Below are positions 33,332 through 41,000 of a stretch of DNA of 64,000 nt, one piece after another. The notes under the pieces were generated by a model. The model saw nothing but the letters and a program-made list of their open reading frames with translations, ran no database searches and was not told where the DNA came from. This DNA comes from Betaproteobacteria bacterium. GTDB lineage: Bacteria; Pseudomonadota; Gammaproteobacteria; Burkholderiales; CAIKXV01. The stretch lies in assembly GCA_947458265.1 (NCBI GenBank), contig CANGYF010000001.1, positions 280,831-344,830 on the forward strand. The letters run 5' to 3'. Every line of letters starts with the position of its first letter. The first letter of the stretch is position 1. The position numbers and the translations under genes were made by a program.

Positions 33332-34597
33332 GTGGCCGCATTCACTCCCGATCCGTTCCCGCCTGGCAAGGCCTATAGCAAGGGCTTCGAGATGGTCGGC
33401 TACACCGACCTGCAGGGCCGCCCCGGCTTCAAGATGGCGCTGCACCGGGTACCGGGCAACGCGACCACCGGCGCGGGCGAGCGCTGGTATCTGTACACCG
33501 CGCAGTTCTGGTGCAGCGGCTTCAGTATCGTCGAGATCACCGACCCGGCGGCACCGCGCTTCGTGCGCTACGTGGAAGGCACGCCGAACACCTGGACGCT
33601 ACAGGTGCAGATCGCCGACGGCAAGATGATCACCTCGATGGAGCGGATCATGCCGGGCTGGGGCGATACCCCCGGTGCACCGTTCGGCGAAGGCTTCCTG
33701 ATCTGGGACCTGGCCGATCCGGAAGACCCGAAGCTGCTCGGCCACTACAAGACAGGTGGCAAGGGCACGCACCGCAACTTCTATGCTGGTGGGCGCTACG
33801 TTCACGCCACGGCGCTGCCGGTAGGCTATGAAGGCCACATCTACCAGATCGTCGACATCAGCGATCCGGCCAACCCGCGCGAGATCTCGCGCTGGTGGCG
33901 CAAGGGTCAGTGGACGGCCGGCGGCGAGACCGACGCACCGGCCGACACCGCGCTGCATGGCGGCGCTTACGTCAAGGGCGACCGCGCCTACCTGCCGTAC
34001 AGCGGCGGCGGCTTCGTGATCCTCGACATCTCGGACGTAACCAAGCCGACGATGATCAGCGACCTGCCGTTCTCTCCGCCGTTCGCCTCGCGCATTGCGG
34101 TGCATACCGCGCTGCCGCTGATGGGCCGCCCGTTGGTGGTGGTGAACTCCGAGGCGATCGCCGAGCGCTGCGACGAGCCGCTGCAGTTCGCCGCGATCAT
34201 CGACGTCGCGGTCGAGACGCGCCCGCGCCTGATCTCGCTGTTCCCGCTGCCGATCCCGCCGGAAGACGCACCGTACAAGAGCTTTGCCCACCGCCCCGGC
34301 CGCTTCGGCCCGCACAACCAGCACCAGCCGCAGTACCAGGAGATCCTGTACCAGGACGAGAACACGGTGTTCATCACCTGGTTCAACGCCGGCCTGCGCG
34401 TGTACGACATCTCGATCGAACGCCAGCCGCAGGAGATCGGCTACTTCATCGCGCCCGATCCGCAGGTGCAGCGCGGCCCGCTGCCCAAGACTGGCCTGGT
34501 CACGCAGTCGGAAGACGTGGTGGTCGATGCGCGCGGTAACATCTTCGTGTCTGACAAGAACCACGGCATCTACGTGCTGCGGTTCAAGCGTCCGTGA
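33332..34597 (+). CDS. LVIVD-repeat beta-propeller protein
   Basis: 421 aa without an obvious signal peptide. At least five LVIVD-type repeats: GFSIVEITDPAAPRFVRYV, GFLIWDLADPEDPKLLGHY, IYQIVDISDPANPREISRW, GFVILDISDVTKPTMISDL and GLRVYDISIERQPQEIGYF, which build a propeller. His-rich spot GPHNQHQPQ near residue 330. Function unknown; repeats of this type occur in secreted or catabolic-cluster proteins. GTG at 33332 has GAGGAT upstream. The stop overlaps the next start. Confidence 0.85.
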   Translation: MAAFTPDPFPPGKAYSKGFEMVGYTDLQGRPGFKMALHRVPGNATTGAGERWYLYTAQFWCSGFSIVEITDPAAPRFVRYVEGTPNTWTLQVQIADGKMITSMERIMPGWGDTPGAPFGEGFLIWDLADPEDPKLLGHYKTGGKGTHRNFYAGGRYVHATALPVGYEGHIYQIVDISDPANPREISRWWRKGQWTAGGETDAPADTALHGGAYVKGDRAYLPYSGGGFVILDISDVTKPTMISDLPFSPPFASRIAVHTALPLMGRPLVVVNSEAIAERCDEPLQFAAIIDVAVETRPRLISLFPLPIPPEDAPYKSFAHRPGRFGPHNQHQPQYQEILYQDENTVFITWFNAGLRVYDISIERQPQEIGYFIAPDPQVQRGPLPKTGLVTQSEDVVVDARGNIFVSDKNHGIYVLRFKRP

Positions 34598-35670
34598 TGG
34601 CTACCATCCCTGCAACCATGAAGGCGCTGGTGCTGGCCGCCTTCGGCGGCCCGCTCGAACTCAAGCAGGTGCCTGTCCCCGTGATCGGCCCGAACGACGT
34701 GCTGGTGAAGGTCGGCGCCTGCGGCGTCGGCCTGACCGTGGTCAACCTGCTCGCCACGCCGGGCCGCGTCGACCGCTACCCGCGTATCCCCGGCCACGAG
34801 ATCGCGGGCGAGGTGGTGGCGGTGGGCGAGGGTGTGCGCACGATCAGGCCGGGCACGCGCGTCACCAACCACTTCTACATCACCTGCGGCAACTGCAAGA
34901 ACTGCCGCAACGGCCGCGAGACGCTGTGCCTGTCCCCGAAGGGCAACATCGGGCAGAACCGTGACGGTGGCTACGCAGAATACGTGTCGCTGCCGGAGCG
35001 CAACGTCGTCGCGATCCCGGACGGGGTGTCGGACATCGACGCCGCGGTGGCCTCCGATGCGATCGCCACTCCGTTCCACGCCTGTGTAAAGGAAGCCCAC
35101 CTGCGCGCCGGCGACAGCGTCCTGGTGATCGGCGCGGCGGGGGGCGTCGGCATCCACATGATCCAGATGGCTCGGCTGTGCGGCGCGCGCGTGCTGGCCG
35201 CTGATGTCGGCGCGGCCAAGCTCGACTTCGTGCGCTCGGTCGATGCGGCCGACGTGGTGATCGACGCCTCGGCCGGCGACCTGGCTGCCCAGGTGATGCA
35301 GCACACCGGTGGCGAGGGCGTCGATGCAGTGATCGACATCGTCGCCTCGCGCGGCACGCTGGCGGCGTCGCTCGCGTCCCTGGCCATGGGCGGGCGGCTG
35401 GTGATCATCGGCTCGCACCCGGCGACGGTCTACGGTGAGGACCCGAGCTTTCCGGTCGACCCGATCCGCTTCCTGCATCGCGGTCTCGAGATCCACGCAT
35501 CACGGTATGTGACGCTGGCGGAGATCGAAAGGACGCTGGAGCTGGTGAGGGATGGGAGGGTGAGGTCGATCGTGACGAAGACCGTGGCACTTGAAGAGGT
35601 GCCAGCATTGCATGACTCAATCAGGCGAGGAGAAACGCTCGGGCGAGTAGGGGTGTTGATTGGTGCCTGA
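34597..35670 (+). CDS. Zinc-type alcohol dehydrogenase (MDR family)
   Basis: 357 aa NAD(P)-dependent medium-chain dehydrogenase. N-terminal GroES-like domain with GHEIAGEVVAVGEGV and a four-cysteine structural zinc lobe CGNCKNCRNGRETLC; Rossmann motif VLVIGAAGGVGIHMIQMA. The catalytic-zinc Cys is present in ACGVG but the usual following Thr/Asp positions differ (GLTVVNL), so the second-shell may be altered. ATG at 34597 overlaps the LVIVD gene stop (TGATG), so both are co-translated. Substrate unknown. Confidence 0.9.
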   Translation: MATIPATMKALVLAAFGGPLELKQVPVPVIGPNDVLVKVGACGVGLTVVNLLATPGRVDRYPRIPGHEIAGEVVAVGEGVRTIRPGTRVTNHFYITCGNCKNCRNGRETLCLSPKGNIGQNRDGGYAEYVSLPERNVVAIPDGVSDIDAAVASDAIATPFHACVKEAHLRAGDSVLVIGAAGGVGIHMIQMARLCGARVLAADVGAAKLDFVRSVDAADVVIDASAGDLAAQVMQHTGGEGVDAVIDIVASRGTLAASLASLAMGGRLVIIGSHPATVYGEDPSFPVDPIRFLHRGLEIHASRYVTLAEIERTLELVRDGRVRSIVTKTVALEEVPALHDSIRRGETLGRVGVLIGA

Positions 35671-35679
35671 TGCTGCGGC

Positions 35680-35949
35680 CTACAGCAGTTGATCCAGCAA
35701 CTGGTCATACTGACTGTGGGTGCCGATCCAGAACCAATGGATTCCGGTTTCTGAAGGAGCGCCGATTGCGCGATAGCGAATCCCGATCCGGACGGTGAAG
35801 AAGCGGCCTCCAAGCACGGGCTTGAAATGAAGGGATGGGTGCGAGTGGTCTGCCTTAAGCTGGGCGAAGCATTTTCGCGCGATCGCCTGGGTCGCACGTG
35901 GCAGTGCCTCGAAGCGCTCCCAGAACCTCCCTGAAGCCGTGTGCTTCAA
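35680..35949 (-). CDS. RelE/ParE-like toxin
   Basis: 89 aa. Pattern of a RelE/ParE superfamily protein: FWERFEALPRATQAIARKCFAQLKADHSHPSLHFKPVLGGRFFTVRIGIRYRAIG (in parts) then WFWIGTHSQYDQLL. Start is TTG at 35949 in a TTGA overlap with the antitoxin stop; no ATG is available. It converges on the alcohol dehydrogenase with 9 bases between stops. Confidence 0.82.
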   Translation of the reverse strand: MKHTASGRFWERFEALPRATQAIARKCFAQLKADHSHPSLHFKPVLGGRFFTVRIGIRYRAIGAPSETGIHWFWIGTHSQYDQLLDQLL

Positions 35950-36146
35950 AGCTCACGCGGAGGAGTCAACCGATAGTCTGTCATGGCTTCAGCTGCGAGG
36001 CTGTCCAGTTTGCCTGCTGCGGCGTCGCGCTCGATCTGATCGTCCCATGCAGCAGCGTCGCGCTCTTCGAACCACCTCCGCAACGCATCCTGTTCTTCGG
36101 GGGACAGCGACTGTATGGCTTGTTGTATCGCTTGCAGATCGCTCAT
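35946..36146 (-). CDS. Small antitoxin of the RelE/ParE-like module
   Basis: 66 aa, acidic, starting MSDLQAIQQAIQSLSPEEQDAL, with a WFEERDAAAWDDQIERDAAAGKLDSLAAEAM segment (in parts) typical of addiction-module components that pair with ParE-like toxins. No DNA-binding domain is evident. ATG at 36146 has GGAGGG upstream. Antitoxin precedes toxin, unlike the HigBA modules. Confidence 0.78.
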   Translation of the reverse strand: MSDLQAIQQAIQSLSPEEQDALRRWFEERDAAAWDDQIERDAAAGKLDSLAAEAMTDYRLTPPREL

Positions 36147-36240
36147 CACGAAAACCCTCCTTCTTGATCAGCGCGGAAGTATTTCACCGCCATGCACGTC
36201 CCTCAAGCCCGTAAACGGCTGCTTTAGAGACGAAAGAACG

Positions 36241-37062
36241 CTACCGAGGTGCGAGCCCCAAATCCTGCACCGACCCCGACTTCGTCCCCACAAGTGGCAG
36301 GTTGTCCTCGGTCCGGTACGTGCACACCAGCGAGAACTTCGTCTCCTGCGTGCGATTGCGCCCTGCTGCATGGAACAGCCTGCAATGGAACAGCACCAGG
36401 TCGCCGGCCTCGAGTGACGGGGTGACCACGGTGGCCAGCAGCGCCTGGTTGTCTTCGCGATCGACGCGCAGGAACAGCTGTTCGTCCAGCCGATCCCGCC
36501 CGAAGTTCATCCGATGCGTGCCCGGGATGAACGACAGGCAGCCGTTCTCCTCGGTCTCGCTGCCCAGGGCGAACCACGCCGACACCAGTTCCGGTCGCTG
36601 GTACGACCAGTAGCGCACATCCTGGTGCCAGTTGGTCTGGCTGGAGTAGCTAGGCATCTTGGTCATCACGCAGTTGTGATGCGCCTGCGCCATCAGCACC
36701 GTGCCCGATCCATCGTCCGGCAGCATCAGCTCTCGCAGCACCTGTCCGAGCGCCGCCGAAGTCGACAACTCGCGGAACGCATCGCCGCGGTCGTAGGCGC
36801 GCAGCAGTCGGCGCACCGTCTTTCCGCCGGGCGTGGCGGTGGAGGCTGGCGCGCCGGGATAGCCGACCTCGGCTTCCAGTTCCAGCGGGCCCTCGCGGGC
36901 GTCCAGTTGCCGCGTGGACGCGTCGCGGGCGGCCGACACCAGCGCGGGTGACGACCAGCCCTTCAGTACTAGCAGCCCGTCACGCTCGAACGTGGCACGT
37001 TCTTCGACAGTCAGCGCAGCCGATTCTGGGGTGACCGAGGCGGAACGGGGCAGCGGGTTCAT
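36241..37062 (-). CDS. Phytanoyl-CoA dioxygenase (PhyH)-like oxygenase
   Basis: 273 aa Fe(II)/2-oxoglutarate-dependent oxygenase. Iron ligands His146 and Asp148 in NWHQDVRYW and distal His231 in LFHAAGRNRT, with Arg237 placed to bind 2-oxoglutarate. The preceding ENGCLSFIPGTHR is the family signature. ATG at 37062 overlaps the stop of the Bug gene upstream (ATGA), so hydroxylase and receptor are co-expressed. Substrate unknown. Confidence 0.88.
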   Translation of the reverse strand: MNPLPRSASVTPESAALTVEERATFERDGLLVLKGWSSPALVSAARDASTRQLDAREGPLELEAEVGYPGAPASTATPGGKTVRRLLRAYDRGDAFRELSTSAALGQVLRELMLPDDGSGTVLMAQAHHNCVMTKMPSYSSQTNWHQDVRYWSYQRPELVSAWFALGSETEENGCLSFIPGTHRMNFGRDRLDEQLFLRVDREDNQALLATVVTPSLEAGDLVLFHCRLFHAAGRNRTQETKFSLVCTYRTEDNLPLVGTKSGSVQDLGLAPR

Positions 37063-38051
37063 TCCGGCACGATACCCGCGGTCTTCACGATGCGCGCCCA
37101 CTTCGCGGTTTCGCTGGCAACGAATTTGCCGAGTTCCTCCGGCGTGCTCGACTGGGTCGCGCCGCCGAAGTTCACGAAGAACTCCTGCATCTTCGGCGTC
37201 TTCGTCGCGCCGGCGAACAGTTCGGCCATCCGCTTGATCGGCTCGGCCGGCGTACCCGAGGGCACGAAGCCGGCGAACCAGACGGTCAGCTCGTAGCCCT
37301 TGACCCCGGCCTCGCTCATGGTCGGCAGGTCGGGCAGGATCGCCAGCCGCTTCGCCGTCGACACCGCCAGCGGGCGCAGCTTGCCCGCCTTCACCTGCGG
37401 CAGCAGGGTCACCATGTCGGCGATCATCAGCACCACCTGGCCCGACACCAGGTCGGTCACGGCCTGCGGGTTGCTCTTGTAGGGCACTCGCAGGAAGTCG
37501 ATGCCGGCCATCTCCTTGTACATTTCGACCGAGGCGCGCGAGGATGCACTGCCTTCACCGAAGTTGAGCTTGCCCGGGTTCCTCTTCGCCAGCGCGGTCA
37601 GCTCGGCGATCGACTTCACCGGCAGCGACGGGTGCACGGCGGCGATCAGGCCTGCGGTGCCGATCAGCGACACCGGCGCGAAATCCTTCTGCTGGTTGTA
37701 CGGCAGCACCTTGAACAGGCTGGCGTTGGCCGCATTGGTCGTGTTGGTGCCGATCAGCAGGGTGTAGCCGTCCGCCGGCGCCCGTGCAGCCGCTTCGGCC
37801 CCGATCATGCCGCTCGCGCCGGCGCGGTTCTCGACCAGCACCGACTGCCCGGTGCTCTCGGTGACGAACGCCCCGACCAGCCGGGCGACCGAGTCGGTGG
37901 CGCTGCCGGCGGCGAAGGGGACGATGAAGCGCACCGGCTTTGCGGGGAACGCCTGGGCGTGGGCGTCGCCGGCTGGCAGGAACAGGCTGGCCGGGAGCAG
38001 GGCCATGGAAATGGTGGCGGCGGCAAACGAGCGGGCGGGCAGGCGAATCAT
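37059..38051 (-). CDS. Bug-family periplasmic receptor
   Basis: 330 aa. Signal peptide to about residue 32 (ending GDAHAQA). Motifs VRFIVPFAAGSATDSVARLVG, VENRAGASGMIGAEAA, PADGYTLLIGTN, LPDLPTMSEAGVKGYE. The ATG at 38051 begins the signal peptide; longer in-frame extension is a shadow over the DUF456 gene. It is translationally coupled to the PhyH-like gene, so the pair may import and hydroxylate one compound (inference). Confidence 0.93.
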   Translation of the reverse strand: MIRLPARSFAAATISMALLPASLFLPAGDAHAQAFPAKPVRFIVPFAAGSATDSVARLVGAFVTESTGQSVLVENRAGASGMIGAEAAARAPADGYTLLIGTNTTNAANASLFKVLPYNQQKDFAPVSLIGTAGLIAAVHPSLPVKSIAELTALAKRNPGKLNFGEGSASSRASVEMYKEMAGIDFLRVPYKSNPQAVTDLVSGQVVLMIADMVTLLPQVKAGKLRPLAVSTAKRLAILPDLPTMSEAGVKGYELTVWFAGFVPSGTPAEPIKRMAELFAGATKTPKMQEFFVNFGGATQSSTPEELGKFVASETAKWARIVKTAGIVPE

Positions 38052-38143
38052 CGGGTCTTCATCCTTGGAGGACACGTCGGCTCTGGGCGGCCGATCGCTG
38101 GCAATCGCGATTATTGCCGGGATACGACGCTTCCGCGAGCGAC

Positions 38144-38626
38144 CTAGAACACCAGCGCCCCGAGGAAGATCCCCACCATCATGAACCCGATCGCGATCTT
38201 GGCGATCGTACCGACCAGGATACCGACCCATGTTGCCAGGCTGACGCGCCCGGCGCCCAGCGCATTGCCCCGCGCGTAGAACTCTCCTGCGAACGCGCCG
38301 ACCAGCGGGAAGAACAGCAGCCCCCAGAACCCGCTGACCACGCCCAGGACTGTGCCTGCTGCAGCCCCGACCAGCGCGGCGCGGCTTGCACCCGCCGCCT
38401 TGGCACCGAGGAGCCCGGCGACGTACTCCAGGATCCACGCCAGCGCCGTCAGGAACGCCAGAAAACCGACTGTCAGACCGGAAATGCGGGAAAAGTCTTC
38501 CGCCCAGGCCGCGAACGCGACACCGGCGAAGATCAGGATGGTGCCGGGTAGTAATGGCGCGACGAGCCCGACCAGCCCTACCAGGATCAGCAGGGTGGAA
38601 ATCAGCCAGACCCATGTCATGTCCAT
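38144..38626 (-). CDS. DUF456 membrane protein
   Basis: 160 aa, almost entirely hydrophobic with about four membrane helices. N-terminus GLVGLVAPLLPGTILIFAG and the Gly-rich middle (GLLGAKAAGASRAALVGAAAGTVLG, shown in part) are typical of DUF456. Function unknown. GGGGGCGGG precedes the ATG. It is separated from the Bug gene by about 90 bases and is divergent from the exopolysaccharide locus. Confidence 0.88.
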   Translation of the reverse strand: MDMTWVWLISTLLILVGLVGLVAPLLPGTILIFAGVAFAAWAEDFSRISGLTVGFLAFLTALAWILEYVAGLLGAKAAGASRAALVGAAAGTVLGVVSGFWGLLFFPLVGAFAGEFYARGNALGAGRVSLATWVGILVGTIAKIAIGFMMVGIFLGALVF

Positions 38627-38699
38627 CCCGCCCCCATCGCATGCTGCGTACCCGTCAGCGTCAAGTCGTGACGCTTAACGAGGGCCAAAAGTTCACGGA

Positions 38700-38766
38700 G
38701 TACAACTGCGTGACACGAGTAAACTGTCCGGTTGTACATGAGTGCACGTGTCGGCACCGGCTACGC
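38700..38766 (+). promoter_or_regulatory. Candidate control region of the exopolysaccharide locus
   Basis: A 7-bp inverted repeat GTACAAC (38700-38706) / GTTGTAC (38731-38737) lies just upstream of CGGCACCGGCTACGC (38752-38766), which keeps the GG-N10-GC spacing of sigma-54 (-24/-12) promoters with GGCAC intact but a poor -12 part. The first gene starts at 38891. Confidence 0.35.
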
Positions 38767-38839
38767 CGGGCATGAATATAGCGAGTCCCGCTCACTTTTG
38801 TCCGTTTGCGGCCGATGAACCGCCGCCGTCAGTGACCAC

Positions 38840-38856
38840 TCACGCCTCTGGCGTGA
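38840..38856. promoter_or_regulatory. Inverted repeat before the export gene
   Basis: TCACGCC-TCT-GGCGTGA is a perfect 7-bp inverted repeat 34 bases upstream of the GTG start at 38891. It may be an operator or small hairpin in the leader. Confidence 0.4.
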
Positions 38857-38890
38857 CCGAACTCGATTTGAACGCCCCCGGAGGCAGATC

Positions 38891-39604
38891 GTGATTTCCT
38901 TGCCCGTTGTTCCCTTTTTCCAGACGTCCCGATCGATGATCCCGCGCGTGCGTACCGCGCTCTCCGGCCTGCTGGCCGTTTGCGTTGTCGCCATCGTCAG
39001 CATGCCGGCCGTGTCGCAGGCTGCCGAAGCTGCTGCACCGGCGGCGGGCGCTCCGGCAGCGGCTGCCGATGCGCCCGCTGCTGCCACGGCGGCCAAGCCG
39101 ATCGGCGATTTCATACCGGATCGTGACTATCGCGTCGGCCCGGAAGACCTGCTGGACATCACGGTGTGGCGCGAGGACGCGCTGAAGCAGCAGTCGCTGG
39201 TGCGCCCGGACGGTGGCATTTCGTTCCCGCTGATTGGCGAGGTTCTGGCCGCAGGCAAAACCATCGAGGAGATCCGCGACGAGATTGCGAAGCGCCTGGA
39301 GAAGTTCCTGCCCTCCCCGGTGGTCAACGTCTCGATCGTGCGCGTGGCGAGCAACCGTATCTACATCATCGGCAAGGTCAACAAGCCGGGCGACATGCCG
39401 GCGGGGCGGTTCGTCGATGTGCTGCAGGCGCTGAGCATGGCGGGTGGATTGACGCCGTTCGCAGCCGAGAACCGGATCCAGATCCTGCGGCGTGAAGGTT
39501 CAAGGCAGGTGAGCATTCCGTTCAACTTCGGTGAGATCCGGCGGGGGATCAGGATGGAGCAGAACATACTGCTGCAGGCGGGTGATACGGTGCTGGTGCC
39601 GTGA
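38891..39604 (+). CDS. Polysaccharide export (Wza-like, SLBB) protein
   Basis: 237 aa periplasmic/outer-membrane export component. Signal sequence core at about 22-44. The Poly_export domain begins DRDYRVGPEDLLDITVWRE and SLVRPDGGISFPLIGEV; an SLBB domain follows (NRIYIIGKVNKPGDMPAGRFVDVLQALSMAGG, in parts). No lipobox Cys is seen, unlike classic Wza. GTG at 38891 has a GGAGG site. First gene of the exopolysaccharide operon; it overlaps the next gene. Confidence 0.92.
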   Translation: MISLPVVPFFQTSRSMIPRVRTALSGLLAVCVVAIVSMPAVSQAAEAAAPAAGAPAAAADAPAAATAAKPIGDFIPDRDYRVGPEDLLDITVWREDALKQQSLVRPDGGISFPLIGEVLAAGKTIEEIRDEIAKRLEKFLPSPVVNVSIVRVASNRIYIIGKVNKPGDMPAGRFVDVLQALSMAGGLTPFAAENRIQILRREGSRQVSIPFNFGEIRRGIRMEQNILLQAGDTVLVP

Positions 39605-40923
39605 GGGTGGCACACGGTTCCGGGAGGAAGACCTGCGTCTCGGTTGTCGGGGCAGCCATTGCATCGCTCTGCCTGACTGCTGCCCATGGGCAGCCCGCGG
39701 GTGGTACTGGTGCCGGAAGCGCTACCGGACAAGACCTGCTCGAAACCGCACCGTTCACGATCGACTACTCCCTGCGGGCCGAAGCCGAGTACGTCCGGAA
39801 CCTCGGCTTTTCGGGTCGATCCAGCCCGATCAGCCGGATCGTTCCCGGCGTGACGTTTCGCAGCGACTCCGAGACGCTGAAACTGGCGGGCGACGTGAGC
39901 CTGTTGGCCGTCCATTACTGGAATGACCAGGTCGGTACCTCCCGTACGACGGAACCGCGTTTCACGTTCACTGGCAGCCTGCTGCGGGAGCGGAGCGTCT
40001 TCGGCCTGTCGTCATCCCTCTTCCGAAGCAGCACTCTTTTCGGCACGGATCAGGCAAGCGCCAACGGTTTCCGCCTGTCGCAGGACCAGCGTACGTTCTT
40101 CACCTTGGCGCCGAACTTCAGCTATTCGATCACCGAGCGGTTTTCGGTAAACGCAAGCTATGGATTCAACACGGTCACCTACAGCCAGCGTGGCCCCGGA
40201 CTGGTGGACTCCACTGGTCATTCGGTTGGCACTGGCGTGCAGTACCGTCTCAATGAGCTCGAAACGATAGGCGCGTCCATTTCGGCAGCGCGCTTTCGCA
40301 CGGATCCGGACACTACCTCGTCGGAAACACGGTCTGCGCAGGTCTTGTGGGACCGGCGTTGGTCCGAGGTGACGAGTACGACCGCGTACGTCGGGTATAC
40401 CCAGTCCGAGCAGACCGGGCTCAGCAACCAGCTTGTCTGCCTCTTACCCATCGAGTTCTGCCAACAGGGGCTCTTCCCCTTCCAGGTGATCCAGGTGGGG
40501 ACGAACGTCACGAACCGTACCCCGACGTATGGGGCCACCTTCACAACCCAACTGGATCAGAGGACCTCGGTGAGTGCGCGGGTTGATCGCGGCGTACAAG
40601 CAGGGGCCACGGGAACGCTTACCGAGAGGACCACTTTCAGTACGGCGCTCTCCCATCGCTATTCCGAAAGCCTGACAGGTTTCGCTGACTATGCCTGGAC
40701 CCGAACCGGCTTCGTCGGCACGCTCGGCGGAGGTAGCAATGCACAGAACAGTTCGACGCTCCAGCGGGTGTCTGTCGGATTCAGGTATCAGCTGCCGGAT
40801 AACTGGGCGATCAGCGGCGTGGCTCGTATGACCCAGACCGACACGAACGTCGCCGATCCACTTGAGCGCGCCATTCTGTTCGCGCTGTCGAAGACCTGGC
40901 CCAACAATCGCCTCTGGCCGTGA
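39601..40923 (+). CDS. Outer-membrane beta-barrel protein of the EPS locus
   Basis: 440 aa. Signal peptide to about residue 30. The rest is alternating aromatic/polar strands (e.g. ERFSVNASYGFNTVTYSQ, TTAYVGYTQSEQTG, YSESLTGFADYAWTRTGF) ending in a barrel-like tail. It resembles the outer-membrane proteins that accompany exosortase/PEP-CTERM EPS genes. Likely helps export or surface retention of the polymer. GTG start at 39601 overlaps the upstream stop (GTGA). Confidence 0.8.
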   Translation: MRVAHGSGRKTCVSVVGAAIASLCLTAAHGQPAGGTGAGSATGQDLLETAPFTIDYSLRAEAEYVRNLGFSGRSSPISRIVPGVTFRSDSETLKLAGDVSLLAVHYWNDQVGTSRTTEPRFTFTGSLLRERSVFGLSSSLFRSSTLFGTDQASANGFRLSQDQRTFFTLAPNFSYSITERFSVNASYGFNTVTYSQRGPGLVDSTGHSVGTGVQYRLNELETIGASISAARFRTDPDTTSSETRSAQVLWDRRWSEVTSTTAYVGYTQSEQTGLSNQLVCLLPIEFCQQGLFPFQVIQVGTNVTNRTPTYGATFTTQLDQRTSVSARVDRGVQAGATGTLTERTTFSTALSHRYSESLTGFADYAWTRTGFVGTLGGGSNAQNSSTLQRVSVGFRYQLPDNWAISGVARMTQTDTNVADPLERAILFALSKTWPNNRLWP

Positions 40924-41000
40924 GACTTAGCCTTGATTCGCGCAGTCCGGCCAGCCTACCTTGATCGGTCCATTCGCACCCTCACAATCGAGCAGCGCCC

